Shown here one piece after another: positions 26,046 to 35,810 of a DNA stretch of 64,000 nt (its first letter is position 1; each line of letters begins with the position of its first letter). Made by a program: the position numbers and the translations under genes. The notes under the pieces are model-generated. The model saw nothing but the letters and a program-made list of their open reading frames with translations, did no database searches and was not told where the DNA came from. The stretch is taken from assembly GCA_965279005.1 (NCBI GenBank), contig CBDIHK010000029.1:496001-560000 (forward strand). The letters run 5' to 3'. The stretch comes from Planctobacterium sp965279005. Its GTDB lineage: Bacteria > Pseudomonadota > Gammaproteobacteria > Enterobacterales > Alteromonadaceae.

Positions 26046-26924
26046 TCAGCCCTTTTTAACCACTGGGATCCACCAGCGGATGCCCATGTCTTTCATGGAT
26101 CGGAATGGCAGGGGGAAGTAGGCCGCGATATCGGGTTTGCTGCCATCGCGTTCAAAGCCGGTGGCGGCAAACCACTGGCCATAGATATAGCGGTTGGTTT
26201 TCATTGAGGTTGAATAGGTGCAATTAAACTCAGCATAAGTGGCTGCTGGTACCTGGTAGGTTTCAAATTGTTCGCTTTGCATACTGGTTGCTTTTTCTAT
26301 ACCCAACACGTCAATAAAAGCATCGCGGCTGCCGTTTTCATCGGGGAAATATACCGACATCATAGGTGCGCCGGAGACCTTACCGCTCCTGCCATGGTTC
26401 AAGGCTAAAAGATGGGTGTAGTCATCGGTGCCCACATAGTCTTTCCAAAACTTAGCGCCTTCTTTGGCGAATTTTTCAAATTCAAAGGCTTTGCTTTTTC
26501 CGATGACCTGGAACGCGGGTTTCTCAACGATGCGATATTCCATCATCTGGTCTCCTTGGTATTGTGCATTTGATGTGGCGCGGTTATAGGCGCTAGCGCT
26601 GAACTGGCTTGCAGCAATCTTGCCTGGATTGACCCCATGCAACTTTTTAAAGGCACGGGTAAAGGCATTGGCTGAGTCAAAGCCATATTTAGCAGCGACA
26701 TCAATCACCTTGGCATCAGCCGCCAACAATTCTGATGCAGCTAATGTCAACCTGCGCTTGCGGATGTATTCTGCGGGCGTGGCAGAAAACATGGCGCTAA
26801 ACATTCGGTGGAAATGGAACTTGGAGGAACAGGCTACCACCGCAGCTTCTGCGATACTGATATCAGCATCAAGGTTTTCCTCGATATAGGCGATTGCTAA
26901 TTGCATGCGCGCTGGCCAATCCAA
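26046..26924 (-). CDS. AraC-family regulator with C-terminal GyrI-like effector domain
   Basis: The DNA-binding part comes first (residues about 8-105: ISIAEAAVVACSSKFHFHRMFSAMFS and VIDVAAKYGFDSANAFTRAFKKLHGVNPG), followed by a GyrI-like / integron-cassette-type ligand-binding domain (MEYRIVEKPAFQVIGKSKAFEFE to IRWWIPV). This order is that of Rob/SoxS-like regulators such as TipA-class small-molecule sensors. The TTG at 26924 is preferred to ATG 26906 because AGAGGA lies 7 bases upstream of it and it gives the usual family start. Target genes are unknown; it is followed on the same strand by genes of unrelated function. Confidence 0.85.
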   Translation of the reverse strand: MDWPARMQLAIAYIEENLDADISIAEAAVVACSSKFHFHRMFSAMFSATPAEYIRKRRLTLAASELLAADAKVIDVAAKYGFDSANAFTRAFKKLHGVNPGKIAASQFSASAYNRATSNAQYQGDQMMEYRIVEKPAFQVIGKSKAFEFEKFAKEGAKFWKDYVGTDDYTHLLALNHGRSGKVSGAPMMSVYFPDENGSRDAFIDVLGIEKATSMQSEQFETYQVPAATYAEFNCTYSTSMKTNRYIYGQWFAATGFERDGSKPDIAAYFPLPFRSMKDMGIRWWIPVVKKG

Positions 26925-27014
26925 GCAAGATTCCTCTTTCCTATTGATTCAAGCCAAGCTTAAACAGTATTTGCTATTGTCACTCACCTTTTTTTGCTAT
27001 TTTGCGGCACTCGC

Positions 27015-27470
27015 TTAGGCTTGCACTAAGCCCACTTTAATCGCGTTTTCCTGGTTGGCAAAAATCGCCATGGCGGTATTCATCTTTTTAAAACCTAGGC
27101 TTTCGTAAAAACCAGACTTACCCGGTGCCGCATACAGGATGACTTTTTTGTGGCCTTGGGTAAATTCCAGCAATTTGGCAATGACCTGCTTGCCTAAACC
27201 TTGTCCTTGGTAGTCGGAATGCACTGCAATATCACAAAGATAGGCAGCGTCTACTCCATCAGCCAGCGCCCTACCCGCTGCAATGAGTTTGTCACCATCA
27301 AACACAAAACACTTATAACGGCTGTTGCTAAACACTGTATGTAGATCTTTCGCTGCTTTATTGCCCATAGGTGCAATGCGGTAGAGATCCGACAATACAC
27401 ACCAGTCCATATCATCGTCCTGGTAGTGCCAACTATAAGTTGGTGGGATATGTGGATTTTGTGAACGCAT
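27015..27470 (-). CDS. GNAT family N-acetyltransferase
   Basis: The 151-residue protein shows the GNAT core: LCDIAVHSDYQGQGLGKQVIAKLLEF (strand beta4 and the acetyl-CoA loop Q-x-x-G-L-G), then KVILYAAPGKSGFYESLGFKKMN (Y-x-x-L-G-F motif near the end). Single-domain members acetylate small amines or protein N-termini; the substrate is unknown. It is unrelated in sequence to the broken GNAT gene at 11.8-12.2 kb. It lies between an AraC regulator and an EamA transporter on the same strand with gaps of 90 bases, so it may be transcribed with them. Confidence 0.85.
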   Translation of the reverse strand: MRSQNPHIPPTYSWHYQDDDMDWCVLSDLYRIAPMGNKAAKDLHTVFSNSRYKCFVFDGDKLIAAGRALADGVDAAYLCDIAVHSDYQGQGLGKQVIAKLLEFTQGHKKVILYAAPGKSGFYESLGFKKMNTAMAIFANQENAIKVGLVQA

Positions 27471-27561
27471 TTTTATGCCCCCTGTTAGGTCTTAATCAAT
27501 GGTGTGACTTGCGACATTAGATGCAGCTCAGCTTGTCCCTAAAGAAAGTATTCACGGCTAA

Positions 27562-28482
27562 CTAAGCCGCCCTGGCTGACAACTGCTGCTTTAACATGCA
27601 CGCGATGCCGATGAGGATTAGGGTTGCTGCAGGGACAATGGCGGGCAGCATAGCTTCACCCAATAAGGTGACCGCAAACGGAATACCGAAGATGGCACTG
27701 ACTGCCCCAATCAAGCTTAAGAACACAGGTCCACCGGCTTTTTGCAAAACAAACAACAAAGAAAACTGGGCGGCAAAGATAATGGCTTGGATGGCGATCA
27801 ATCCTAAATCACTGGCGCTTAAGCTAGCAGCCACCGGCGCACCAGGCAGAACCATGCCAGCGAATAACAAAGTAATAGTGGCAGCGCATAGCATACCTGG
27901 TGCCAATGATTCTGGCTTTGCGCCTTTGGGCCAGTGGCTGCTGCGGTAGATGTTGCCAGCGGCCAATAGAACCGGTCCTGCCAAGGTAATTAAAATCCAT
28001 AGCTGGTTGCTACCCGGTGCTGACCATTTGGCGGCAACCAGCACGCCCGTGCCCGCTAGCGCAAACAGCACACCTAGCGCCCTGGAATGGCTGTACTTTT
28101 CCATACCCAAAAACAGTGCCACCAGGTAGGTTAAGAGTGGCGGCAGCGAAATCGTTAAGGCGACAAAACTCACGCCCACATGGGGCACGGCACTGAAAAA
28201 GATCAGGTTGGATCCGGCAACTGAGGCAAAGGCAGCAATAAAGTAGTATTTAACCGCGCCTTTATTTTTAGGTAGCGGCTGCTTTTTGATACAGGCAAAC
28301 AAACTCAAGATGGCAGCGGCACCGGCCAATGACCAAGTTAAGAAGGGCAACGCCGCCAGGCCTTGGTTGGCGGCCACTTTTGCCAGGTTGGTGGATAACC
28401 CCAACAAGGCGCCACAACCAATAAGTGCAGCAAGTGCTATCCACATTCCATTATCTTTAACCTTTGTCACCTGTTTCATCAT
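27562..28482 (-). CDS. EamA/DMT-superfamily transporter
   Basis: The 306-residue product has ten hydrophobic segments in two halves with the DMT-type internal repeat (GCGALLGLSTNLAKVAANQGLAALPFLTWSL near the start and NIYRSSHWPKGAK...AIQAIIFAAQFSLLFVLQ later). Members export metabolites or amino acids; specificity is not readable. It diverges from a LysR regulator at 28592 (109 bases between starts), which is a common control arrangement for EamA exporters. Confidence 0.85.
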   Translation of the reverse strand: MMKQVTKVKDNGMWIALAALIGCGALLGLSTNLAKVAANQGLAALPFLTWSLAGAAAILSLFACIKKQPLPKNKGAVKYYFIAAFASVAGSNLIFFSAVPHVGVSFVALTISLPPLLTYLVALFLGMEKYSHSRALGVLFALAGTGVLVAAKWSAPGSNQLWILITLAGPVLLAAGNIYRSSHWPKGAKPESLAPGMLCAATITLLFAGMVLPGAPVAASLSASDLGLIAIQAIIFAAQFSLLFVLQKAGGPVFLSLIGAVSAIFGIPFAVTLLGEAMLPAIVPAATLILIGIACMLKQQLSARAA

Positions 28483-28591
28483 CGCTCCGGTAAATCTGCT
28501 ACTGGTTTAGCCTGCTGGCCTCTGATGTTGTAAAGGTTATGGCATGGCTTTATATTGATAAATGTCGATTATCTAAACTGATTGTTCGCAT

Positions 28592-29518
28592 ATGTTAACT
28601 AATAAGGTGAATTATTCTGGCCTGAGTGATGTAGCGGCCTTTGTTTGTGTAGTGCAAACCGGATCCTTTACCGCCGCGGCAGAAAAGCTGGACACCTCCA
28701 AATCCGTGGTAAGCAAGTACATATCGCGACTTGAACACAGGTTGGGGGTGAAGCTTCTGACCCGCACTACCCGTAGTTTGACCCTCACCGAAATCGGCCA
28801 GGTATTTTACGACCAGGCTTGTATCGGCATTGACGCCATCGACCACGCCGAAGAGGAAGTGTATTTTTTGCAGGGCAAACCCCGTGGCCGGTTAAAAGTG
28901 AATGCGCCCTTGTCATTTGGTGCCTTGCACATTGCCCCTGCGCTGACCGATTTTTTGCAGCAGTTTCCAGAAATCAGCGTGGATTTGCGCTTTTCTGATT
29001 TAAAAGTGGATATGGTGCGGGAAGGCTTTGATATTACCCTGCGCATTACCGACAAGTTGGAAGGAAACCTGGTGGCACGCAGGATTGCACCCTGCCAGCA
29101 TGTATTGGTGGCCTCCCCAGAATACGTGGCGCGCAATGGGCTACTTAAAACCCCTGACGACTTGGCACAACACAATGTTATTACCTACCAATACCAAAGA
29201 TCGCCTTGGGAGTGGGAGTTTAGCCGCAACAACACAAGCCAAAAAATCGCGGTGCAGGGAGCAATCCAAATGAACAATAGCCTGGCAATCCGCGAAGCCG
29301 TGCTTGCGGGCGCCGGTATTTCCCGCATGCCCACCTTTATTGCTGGCAACCACATCAAAGCAGGACGCCTGGTGCAGCTATTACCAGATTACCAGCTCTT
29401 GGAATTGTCGATTTACCTTATCTTTGCAGGTAGGGAACACCTAGCTCCTAAGGTGCGCTCCTTTATCGACTATATGGCGAAACGGTTCGAGGGTGTGCCT
29501 AGTTGGGATAGGTTTTAG
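28592..29518 (+). CDS. LysR-family regulator, probably of the adjacent EamA gene
   Basis: The 308-residue protein has the LysR winged helix at about 12-70 (DVAAFVCVVQTGSFTAAAEKLDTSKSVVSKYISRLEHRLGVKLLTRTTRSLTLTEIG) and a periplasmic-binding-like effector domain (GRLKVNAPLSFGALHIAPALTDFLQQFPEISVDLRFSD). The domain type resembles the aromatic/drug-responsive group. It is divergent from the EamA transporter and tail-to-tail with the histidine kinase at 29550, separated by 31 bases. Confidence 0.9.
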   Translation: MLTNKVNYSGLSDVAAFVCVVQTGSFTAAAEKLDTSKSVVSKYISRLEHRLGVKLLTRTTRSLTLTEIGQVFYDQACIGIDAIDHAEEEVYFLQGKPRGRLKVNAPLSFGALHIAPALTDFLQQFPEISVDLRFSDLKVDMVREGFDITLRITDKLEGNLVARRIAPCQHVLVASPEYVARNGLLKTPDDLAQHNVITYQYQRSPWEWEFSRNNTSQKIAVQGAIQMNNSLAIREAVLAGAGISRMPTFIAGNHIKAGRLVQLLPDYQLLELSIYLIFAGREHLAPKVRSFIDYMAKRFEGVPSWDRF

Positions 29519-29549
29519 GTGCTACAAAGCCCGTTGTTTCTATCTTTGG

Positions 29550-30953
29550 CTAGGCTAACGGCAAACTAATCTTATAACCCAATCCACCTTCCTCAGGTAA
29601 GAACGCACTTATTGTACCACCGTGCAGCTGGATAATTTTGCGCACTATGCTCAAGCCCAAGCCGGATCCTCCGGTGTTTTGGTTGCGGCTGGCATCGACC
29701 CGGTATAGGCGGTCAAACAACTTGGGTAGTGCCTCTGCTGGCACGCCTGGCCCATTGTCTTTAAAGATGATTTGCACACGGCTATCAATGGCTGAACATT
29801 CAATAGTTAACTGCAACCCCTCCGGTTTTGCGGTTAAGGCATTTTGCACCAGGTTATCCAATACCTGGGTCATGCGCATAGGATCTATTTGGCAATTAAG
29901 CTCTGCGCCTTGCAATGTCCATTGAAAAGGCTGCCCTAAGCTATTGGCCTGCAGTTTGTCGTTGATAAATTGTGTTAGGTTGATTGTCGACTTGTCCAGC
30001 CTAAAACCGGCGTCATCAATGGCGCCAATCAAGTCGATATCGTTAACCAACTGCACTAGTTTCTGGATCTGGTTATGGGCGTAGGCAATGGTTTTTTGGT
30101 CGCTGTCAATAATGCCTTCAGCCGCCAATTCCAAGCGGCCTTTGACATTGTGCAGCGGCGTGCGCAGCTCATGTGCCATATCGGCTAGTAACTCTGCGCG
30201 CCGGTTTTTTTCCGTTTCTAATCGATCCCTTGCTTGGTTAAAGGCGCTGATCAGGTTGCCTATTTCATCTTGGAAATTGGATGCTGGCATAGGCGGTGGC
30301 AAGGTTTCTGATGACAGCTTTTTGGAAAAAGATTCCAACCTACGCAGCGGTGATAAGCGGAAGCGCACTAATGCAATCACAAAAATAGCGACCAGCAAAT
30401 AATAGATCCCTAGCTCATGGAAATGGCTATTTAAGCTGCTGGTGAATAGCGCCATCGGCTCTGGCTGCTCTTTGTTGGTGGGATCCGGCACTACGTAAAT
30501 CAAATAGTCCTCACCCCAGTCAACCCCAGGCACGCCGCGATAAATCTGGAACAAATCCTGGTTGTTATAATTACTGCTCAGCACTACAGAATAGCTGCTG
30601 TCATCCGGTTCCCGGCGCACTAGTTCGATAAACAGGTAGTCAGCATGGTTAAAATCTAAAATTTTAAAGCTGCGATCCGTGACCACGATCACCTGTTCTT
30701 CTGCTCCGGGCAACTGGTCAAACGCCTGCACTAGCTGTTGCGCTTGCGCCTTGATGTCCGTCGTTTTGGGGGCAGGAAGATCTGCAAAAAAGCGGCTAAA
30801 TTGAGGTTGACCAGCACCTTGTCCCGGTTCCACTGGGCTAATAAAAATATTAACTGAGCCCTGCTGCAATACGCCGGTAAATGTGATGGTTATTCCAAGC
30901 ATGACCACAATGGTGATTGCCAGTTGCCACTCCAGGCGTTGATAGAATTTCAT
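29550..30953 (-). CDS. sensor histidine kinase with HAMP domain (BaeS/EnvZ-like)
   Basis: From ATG 30953 the product is about 467 residues; a GTG at 30968 that shares its G with the regulator stop (TAGTG) is an alternative start. Two membrane helices (about 10-30 and 180-200) flank a periplasmic sensor, followed by HAMP (FRLSPLRRLESFSKKLS), the His box MAHELRTPLHNVKGRL, N box DNLVQNALTA, D box FKDNGPGV and G box GGSGLGLSIV. The regulator upstream (30968-31672) is its partner. The neighbouring serine hydrolase at 31706 is on the same strand upstream of both and is a plausible target or signal partner. Confidence 0.92.
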   Translation of the reverse strand: MKFYQRLEWQLAITIVVMLGITITFTGVLQQGSVNIFISPVEPGQGAGQPQFSRFFADLPAPKTTDIKAQAQQLVQAFDQLPGAEEQVIVVTDRSFKILDFNHADYLFIELVRREPDDSSYSVVLSSNYNNQDLFQIYRGVPGVDWGEDYLIYVVPDPTNKEQPEPMALFTSSLNSHFHELGIYYLLVAIFVIALVRFRLSPLRRLESFSKKLSSETLPPPMPASNFQDEIGNLISAFNQARDRLETEKNRRAELLADMAHELRTPLHNVKGRLELAAEGIIDSDQKTIAYAHNQIQKLVQLVNDIDLIGAIDDAGFRLDKSTINLTQFINDKLQANSLGQPFQWTLQGAELNCQIDPMRMTQVLDNLVQNALTAKPEGLQLTIECSAIDSRVQIIFKDNGPGVPAEALPKLFDRLYRVDASRNQNTGGSGLGLSIVRKIIQLHGGTISAFLPEEGGLGYKISLPLA

Positions 30954-30967
30954 ATTTGAGCTTATCA

Positions 30968-31672
30968 CTAGGTTTCGACTTGCAGTTTATAGCCTACGCC
31001 ATATATGGCGGTGATCCCGTGCTCTTGGCCGTCAATTTCCGCCAGTTTTTTGCGGGCGTTGTGTAGGTGCACATCAACAGTGCGGTCGCTGCTATCCGAA
31101 TCATAGCCAAATACTGCGACAAACAATTGCTCCCTGCTAAACACCCGCCCAGGAGACTTCAGCAACATCATTAGCAGCTTATATTCGGTTTTGGTCAATT
31201 TCAGAGCTTGCCCACAGAACAGGATAATTTGCTCTGCTTCCTGCCATTGCCATGGACCCATTTGCCCAGACATGCCAAGCTCCTGATTGGTTTTGGCGCG
31301 CCGCAAGTGGGCGTTTATCCTGGCCAGCAACTCCTTGTGTTCAAAGGGCTTTTTCACATACTCATCCGCGCCCGCTTCCAGACCCAGCACTAAATCATCA
31401 CTGCTGATCCTGGCGGTGATCATGATAATGGGTACCTGGCTTTGGCGCCGAATTTGACCGCACACTTCAACGCCCGATAGTTTGGGCATCATCCAATCAA
31501 GTAACAATAGATCTGGTTGCGTCTGGGCAAACAGGGACAGCGCTTGTTTGCCATCAGCTGCCAACACACATTGCATGTGGTGGTGCTGCAAATACAGCTG
31601 TAGGTTTTCAGCAGTATCTGGATTGTCTTCTGCCAACAAGATTACAGGGCTGGGTTTGGTGCTATTACTCAC
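30968..31672 (-). CDS. two-component response regulator, OmpR/PhoB family (BaeR-like)
   Basis: The 234-residue protein has a receiver (LAEDNPDTAENL acidic pair, phospho-acceptor Asp in LLLLDWMMPKLSG at about residue 57, Thr in MITAR, Lys in YVKKPF) and a winged helix at about 135-232 (LTKTEYKLLMMLLKSPGRVFSREQL, DRTVDVHLHNARKKL, AIYGVGYKL). It stands directly upstream of the kinase on the minus strand. A serine hydrolase starts further upstream on the same strand and ends 34 bases before it, so the three may form one operon. Confidence 0.93.
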   Translation of the reverse strand: MSNSTKPSPVILLAEDNPDTAENLQLYLQHHHMQCVLAADGKQALSLFAQTQPDLLLLDWMMPKLSGVEVCGQIRRQSQVPIIMITARISSDDLVLGLEAGADEYVKKPFEHKELLARINAHLRRAKTNQELGMSGQMGPWQWQEAEQIILFCGQALKLTKTEYKLLMMLLKSPGRVFSREQLFVAVFGYDSDSSDRTVDVHLHNARKKLAEIDGQEHGITAIYGVGYKLQVET

Positions 31673-31705
31673 AGTGTGTCCGCTTTTACTTGTCTCTTCA
31701 GCTTA

Positions 31706-32818
31706 TCACTTGCCGTTGAGATAATCAGCCAAATGCCGCTCCGCACGCCAAGCGATGGCCATTAGCTGTTCAGAAAAGGTATTTCCCATAAAGATAACCC
31801 AGGCATCTTCGTCTTGCAGCCAAATAACATCAGCGAAAAAGCGACCATTGCTACCATTGTGGGCAACCAGTTTTGTCTCCCGTTTAGATTCAAAGACCGC
31901 CCAGCCGTAACCATAATAGCTTTCACCTGACTCGTCCTCTGCCATGTGTCGGCTTGTCAGTAGCTCTACCGATGCTGGCGATAGGATTTCTCCGCTGCGC
32001 AGTGCCTTCATCCAAATGTGCATATCGGTCAAGGTGGAGTGGATACCGCCATTGCCCTTAAGCACCCAGGATATCTCGCCCATATCCAGATAACGCTTGA
32101 TACTTGAGCCAAATTTACCCTTGTTGTTGTGGGTTTGCGCTACCAAGCCTTTATGCCAGTTGGGCAGCAGGTAGCCGGTATTAAACATGGCCAGCGGTTT
32201 GAACAGGGTTTGCTGCATGTAGGTTTCATAATCCTGGCCGGTGACCAATTCTATGATGCGGGATAGCACGCTATAACCGACATTGGAATAGCGGTGCTTT
32301 GAACCTGGGGTGAAATGCAGAGGCTGGCTGAAAATTTTGTCAAAATAAGCCTGGGTCTCGATTAAATCAAAGTCACCTTTACGCGGATAGCGCTGCAGAC
32401 CAGAACTGTGGGTTAACAGTTGGTGGATGCTAATATCGGCTTTGTCCGCTGGGATCTGCGGGAAATACGTTTGCAGCCTGTCATCAAGGGCGAGTTGTTG
32501 GTTCTCAACCAGTTTTAAGATAGCCGCGCCGGTGAATTGTTTGGTCAACGACCCGGTATCAAGCACGGTATCGGTACCAATTTGGGTACTGTTACCCGGC
32601 GCTAAAGAACCAAATTCATCCACTAATAGCACTTTGCCCTCATGCGCCAGCAACAAAGAGCCTGAATAGCCTTTTTTACCAAAGTCTTGGCTTAGGCTAG
32701 CTATATTATCTGTTAATTGCTCGCTGGCATTGGCTTTACTTGTCGCGTTGGCATTGCCGACAGCCAAAAGTAAGGTCAGCGCGGCTACGCACAGTGGTTT
32801 AAATCTCACTTGAAACAT
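31706..32818 (-). CDS. serine hydrolase, beta-lactamase/class C PBP family
   Basis: The 370-residue secreted enzyme (signal peptide ending VGNANAT) carries SxxK as SLTK at about residue 91-94 (DTGSLTKQFTGAAIL), YSN in KHRYSNVGYSVL, and HNGSNGRF in place of the third motif. This full set fits D-aminopeptidase/esterase-type members rather than a resistance beta-lactamase. It lies 34 bases upstream of a two-component operon on the same strand, parallel to other hydrolase-plus-regulator pairs in the window, and downstream of copA (same strand). Confidence 0.88.
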   Translation of the reverse strand: MFQVRFKPLCVAALTLLLAVGNANATSKANASEQLTDNIASLSQDFGKKGYSGSLLLAHEGKVLLVDEFGSLAPGNSTQIGTDTVLDTGSLTKQFTGAAILKLVENQQLALDDRLQTYFPQIPADKADISIHQLLTHSSGLQRYPRKGDFDLIETQAYFDKIFSQPLHFTPGSKHRYSNVGYSVLSRIIELVTGQDYETYMQQTLFKPLAMFNTGYLLPNWHKGLVAQTHNNKGKFGSSIKRYLDMGEISWVLKGNGGIHSTLTDMHIWMKALRSGEILSPASVELLTSRHMAEDESGESYYGYGWAVFESKRETKLVAHNGSNGRFFADVIWLQDEDAWVIFMGNTFSEQLMAIAWRAERHLADYLNGK

Positions 32819-32926
32819 AATGAATTTTCTCTTTCTTACTCACAGTGGCGACTAAGTTAAAAAACAAAAATTCAGAAATAATTAAGATTCTTAAAATTGT
32901 TGTACAAACTCATTTATTGCACACCG

Positions 32927-35377
32927 CTAAGCAGAGGCAGGACGAAAGCCCTTCAAGCGTAGAGCATTTAGCAAAACAAAAATTGAGGAAAACGCCATCG
33001 CGCCTGCAGCGAACATGGGTGAAAGCAGCAGGCCAAAAAACGGATAAAACACACCAGCAGCAAGCGGGATCAGCAGTGTGTTATAGGCAAAAGCCCAAAA
33101 TAAGTTTTGTTTGATATTGCGGATAGTCGCGCGCGATAAAGCGACAGCATTGGCGACGCCCTTTAAATCCCCAGACATCAACACCACGTCAGCCGCTTCA
33201 ATGGCGATATCAGTACCGGTGCCAATAGCGATGCCCACCGACGCCTGGGCAAGTGCCGGTGCATCGTTAATGCCATCGCCCACAAACACCACCTTGCCAT
33301 ATTTTTGCTGTAGGCCACGCACGGCATCTACTTTGCCCTCGGGCAACACCTCGGCAATTACTTCATCAATGCCCAATTGCTTTGCTACTGCTTGTGCATT
33401 GCCATGGTTATCACCGGTAACCATCGCAACTTGTAGCCCTTGTTTGTGTAGCACAGTAATGGCTTCTTGAGTGGTGTTTTTAATAGGATCAGATACCGCA
33501 ATAATTGCTGCCAGTTTCTGGTCAATCGCAATAAATAGAGTCGTATTGCCAGATATTGCCAACTGTTCAGCCGTTTCTTTGGCAGCACTGATATCCACCT
33601 GCAATTGCTGCATATAATGGCGCGAACCAACATTAACTAACTGACCGTCCACCTTACCCGTAACACCTAAGCCGGTGACTGACTCAAAGCCGTCTACTTC
33701 TGGCAAGGTTAGCTGCTTTGAGTTTGCAGCGGCAACAATGGCGTGGGCGATGGGATGTTCTGATTTGGCTTCTACCGCTGCCGCTAGCGTTAAGATGTCG
33801 TCCTCGTCTAAATGACTAAATAAGTGCAAGCCAGTGAGTGTTGGTTTGCCTTCGGTAAGGGTGCCGGTTTTATCCATTGCAACCACATCGGCATCCTTTA
33901 GGGCTTGCAAGGCGTCGCCTTTACGGAACAGCACCCCCATTTGTGCACCGCGCCCAATACCTACCATAATAGAAGTAGGAGTCGCCAGCCCCATGGCGCA
34001 CGGACAGGCAATCACCATCACGGCAACGCTATTGACCAGGGCAAAGGTCAGGGCGGGAGCAGGGCCAAACAACCACCAGACGACAAAGGTGATCAATGAG
34101 GTAGCGATCACGGCAGGTACAAACCACAAGGTCACTTTGTCCACTAGTGTTTGGATCGGTAGCTTGTCTGACTGCGCCATTTCTACCATTTTGATAATTT
34201 GCGCTAACACAGAGTCACTGCCGATGGCATTGGCAATAATGGTCAAACTGCCTTTTTGGTTCACCGTACCTCCGACCACATTAGCGCCGCTAGATTTGGC
34301 GACGGGCATGGGTTCACCGGTGATCATGGATTCATCCACGTAACTTTCGCCAGCAACCACCTCACCATCAACGGGAATACGTTCACCGGGGCGCACTTCG
34401 ATGCGATCACCATACATCACCTGGCCAATGGGTAGCTCTTGCAACTTACCTTTGCGGATCACCCTGGCGGTTTTCGCTTGCAAGCCCGTCAGTTTTTTAA
34501 TCGCAGCCGAAGTACGGCCTTTGGCCTTGGCTTCCAAAAAACGCCCCAGCAATATCAAGGTAACGATCACCGCGGCAGCTTCGTAATAGACGTGGATGGT
34601 GCCCGACGGCAGTGCATCAGCGAAGAAAGTAGCGACTGCTGAATAGCCCCAGGCAGCGCTGGCACCTAACATCACCAAGGAATTCATCTCAGGCCTCGCC
34701 TGCAATAAAGCGGGCGCGCCGGTTTTGAAAAAGCGCAAGCCAGGGCCAAATAGCACCAACGTGGTCAAGACAAATTGAATATACCAGCTAGACTGCAAAC
34801 CTAAGTTGGTTAATACCCAATGGTGGACACTGCTAAACAAATGGGATCCCATTTCTATGATAAAAACAGGCAAGGTAAATAGTGCAGCCAGGCTTAAATC
34901 CCGTTTTAGCCGAGCCTGTTCGCGCTCATTTTGGATGTGGGATTGGTCTTCCTCAGCATGACTAGCACTTGCCGGTCTAGCACTAAAACCACTATCAACA
35001 ACCGCTTGTACCAAGGTTTGGCTAGCAACAACGCCTTCAATATAGGCTTTACCGGTTGCTAAATTTACTCTGGCAGTGAGGGTGCCTGGTACATCAAGCA
35101 ATGCTTTTTCTACCCTTGCGACACAGGATGCGCAAGACATGCTTGCGATATCAAGTTCGACGGAATGGGTTGATACGGAATAGCCGGCATCGGCAACCGC
35201 TTTGATAAGCGAACCCATGGTAACCGCAGGTTCCAGCGTTACGTTAGCTTTGGCAGTGGCGACATTCACGGCGGCTGATTTAACCCCAGGCACTTTCTGC
35301 AAACTCTGCTGTGCTTTTGCCGCACAAGAACCACAGGACATGCCCTGTATCGGTAGCTGAACTTCAATTGCTGCCAT
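32927..35377 (-). CDS. copA: copper-exporting P1B-type ATPase
   Basis: The 816-residue protein has two N-terminal heavy-metal domains (GMSCGSC at residues 13-19 and SMSCASC at about 79-85), eight membrane helices, the intramembrane metal site CPC (VIACPCAMGLAT), the phosphorylation site DKTGTLTEG, the TGE-type loop (MITGEPMP), HP in SEHPIAHA and GDGINDAP. These mark a Cu(I) exporter of the PIB-1 class. It uses the ATG at 35377. The hairpin-built repeat copy lies upstream; no copper-responsive regulator (CueR) is next to it, so its control is not evident. Confidence 0.95.
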   Translation of the reverse strand: MAAIEVQLPIQGMSCGSCAAKAQQSLQKVPGVKSAAVNVATAKANVTLEPAVTMGSLIKAVADAGYSVSTHSVELDIASMSCASCVARVEKALLDVPGTLTARVNLATGKAYIEGVVASQTLVQAVVDSGFSARPASASHAEEDQSHIQNEREQARLKRDLSLAALFTLPVFIIEMGSHLFSSVHHWVLTNLGLQSSWYIQFVLTTLVLFGPGLRFFKTGAPALLQARPEMNSLVMLGASAAWGYSAVATFFADALPSGTIHVYYEAAAVIVTLILLGRFLEAKAKGRTSAAIKKLTGLQAKTARVIRKGKLQELPIGQVMYGDRIEVRPGERIPVDGEVVAGESYVDESMITGEPMPVAKSSGANVVGGTVNQKGSLTIIANAIGSDSVLAQIIKMVEMAQSDKLPIQTLVDKVTLWFVPAVIATSLITFVVWWLFGPAPALTFALVNSVAVMVIACPCAMGLATPTSIMVGIGRGAQMGVLFRKGDALQALKDADVVAMDKTGTLTEGKPTLTGLHLFSHLDEDDILTLAAAVEAKSEHPIAHAIVAAANSKQLTLPEVDGFESVTGLGVTGKVDGQLVNVGSRHYMQQLQVDISAAKETAEQLAISGNTTLFIAIDQKLAAIIAVSDPIKNTTQEAITVLHKQGLQVAMVTGDNHGNAQAVAKQLGIDEVIAEVLPEGKVDAVRGLQQKYGKVVFVGDGINDAPALAQASVGIAIGTGTDIAIEAADVVLMSGDLKGVANAVALSRATIRNIKQNLFWAFAYNTLLIPLAAGVFYPFFGLLLSPMFAAGAMAFSSIFVLLNALRLKGFRPASA

Positions 35378-35465
35378 GGTGTTGATCTATTGCCTGTTGC
35401 GAGTTTCCAGATAAGCGGGATTATGAAGTAAAAAGCAGGGCTAGGTCTTGTGCTTTATTAAACTA

Positions 35466-35729
35466 ATACCGATTCCATTAAGTATTTGCTCACCCAGCGC
35501 TCCCTCAGGGACTCAAGTTCAAGGCGCACGAATGAAGTAATACTGGTGGTCTTTCGAACTTCGTGCAACACAGAAATTGTGTTCCTGAGGTGCGTCTTCG
35601 ATGGGTTTGAAAAGGGCTTATACTTCGTTAGATGTTCTCGATTTAGCCCCACTAGACCTTTGAACATCTGCCTTGTCTAAACCCTTTTCAATTCCCACTG
35701 GGTGAACAAATACTTAATGGAATCGGTAT
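35466..35729. repeat. multi-hairpin MITE-like element, copy 1
   Basis: A 264-base element bounded by a perfect 23-bp terminal inverted repeat (left end ATACCGATTCCATTAAG, right end its complement ending CTTAATGGAATCGGTAT). Inside, further stems can form: GCACGAA/TTCGTGC, AACACA/TGTGTT, AGATGTTC/GAACATCT and GAAAAGGGCTTA/TAAACCCTTTTC (one mismatch). It has no ORF of note, lies upstream of copA and of a small ORF, and has related copies at 53529-55968 and 57435-57699. Confidence 0.85.
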
Positions 35730-35810
35730 AAAGTAGCACTTCAGGTAATTTTGGCATCGCCGATATAGGGGGTGTAACACAATTGAGTAATAACAGATAA
35801 GGTAGTACTG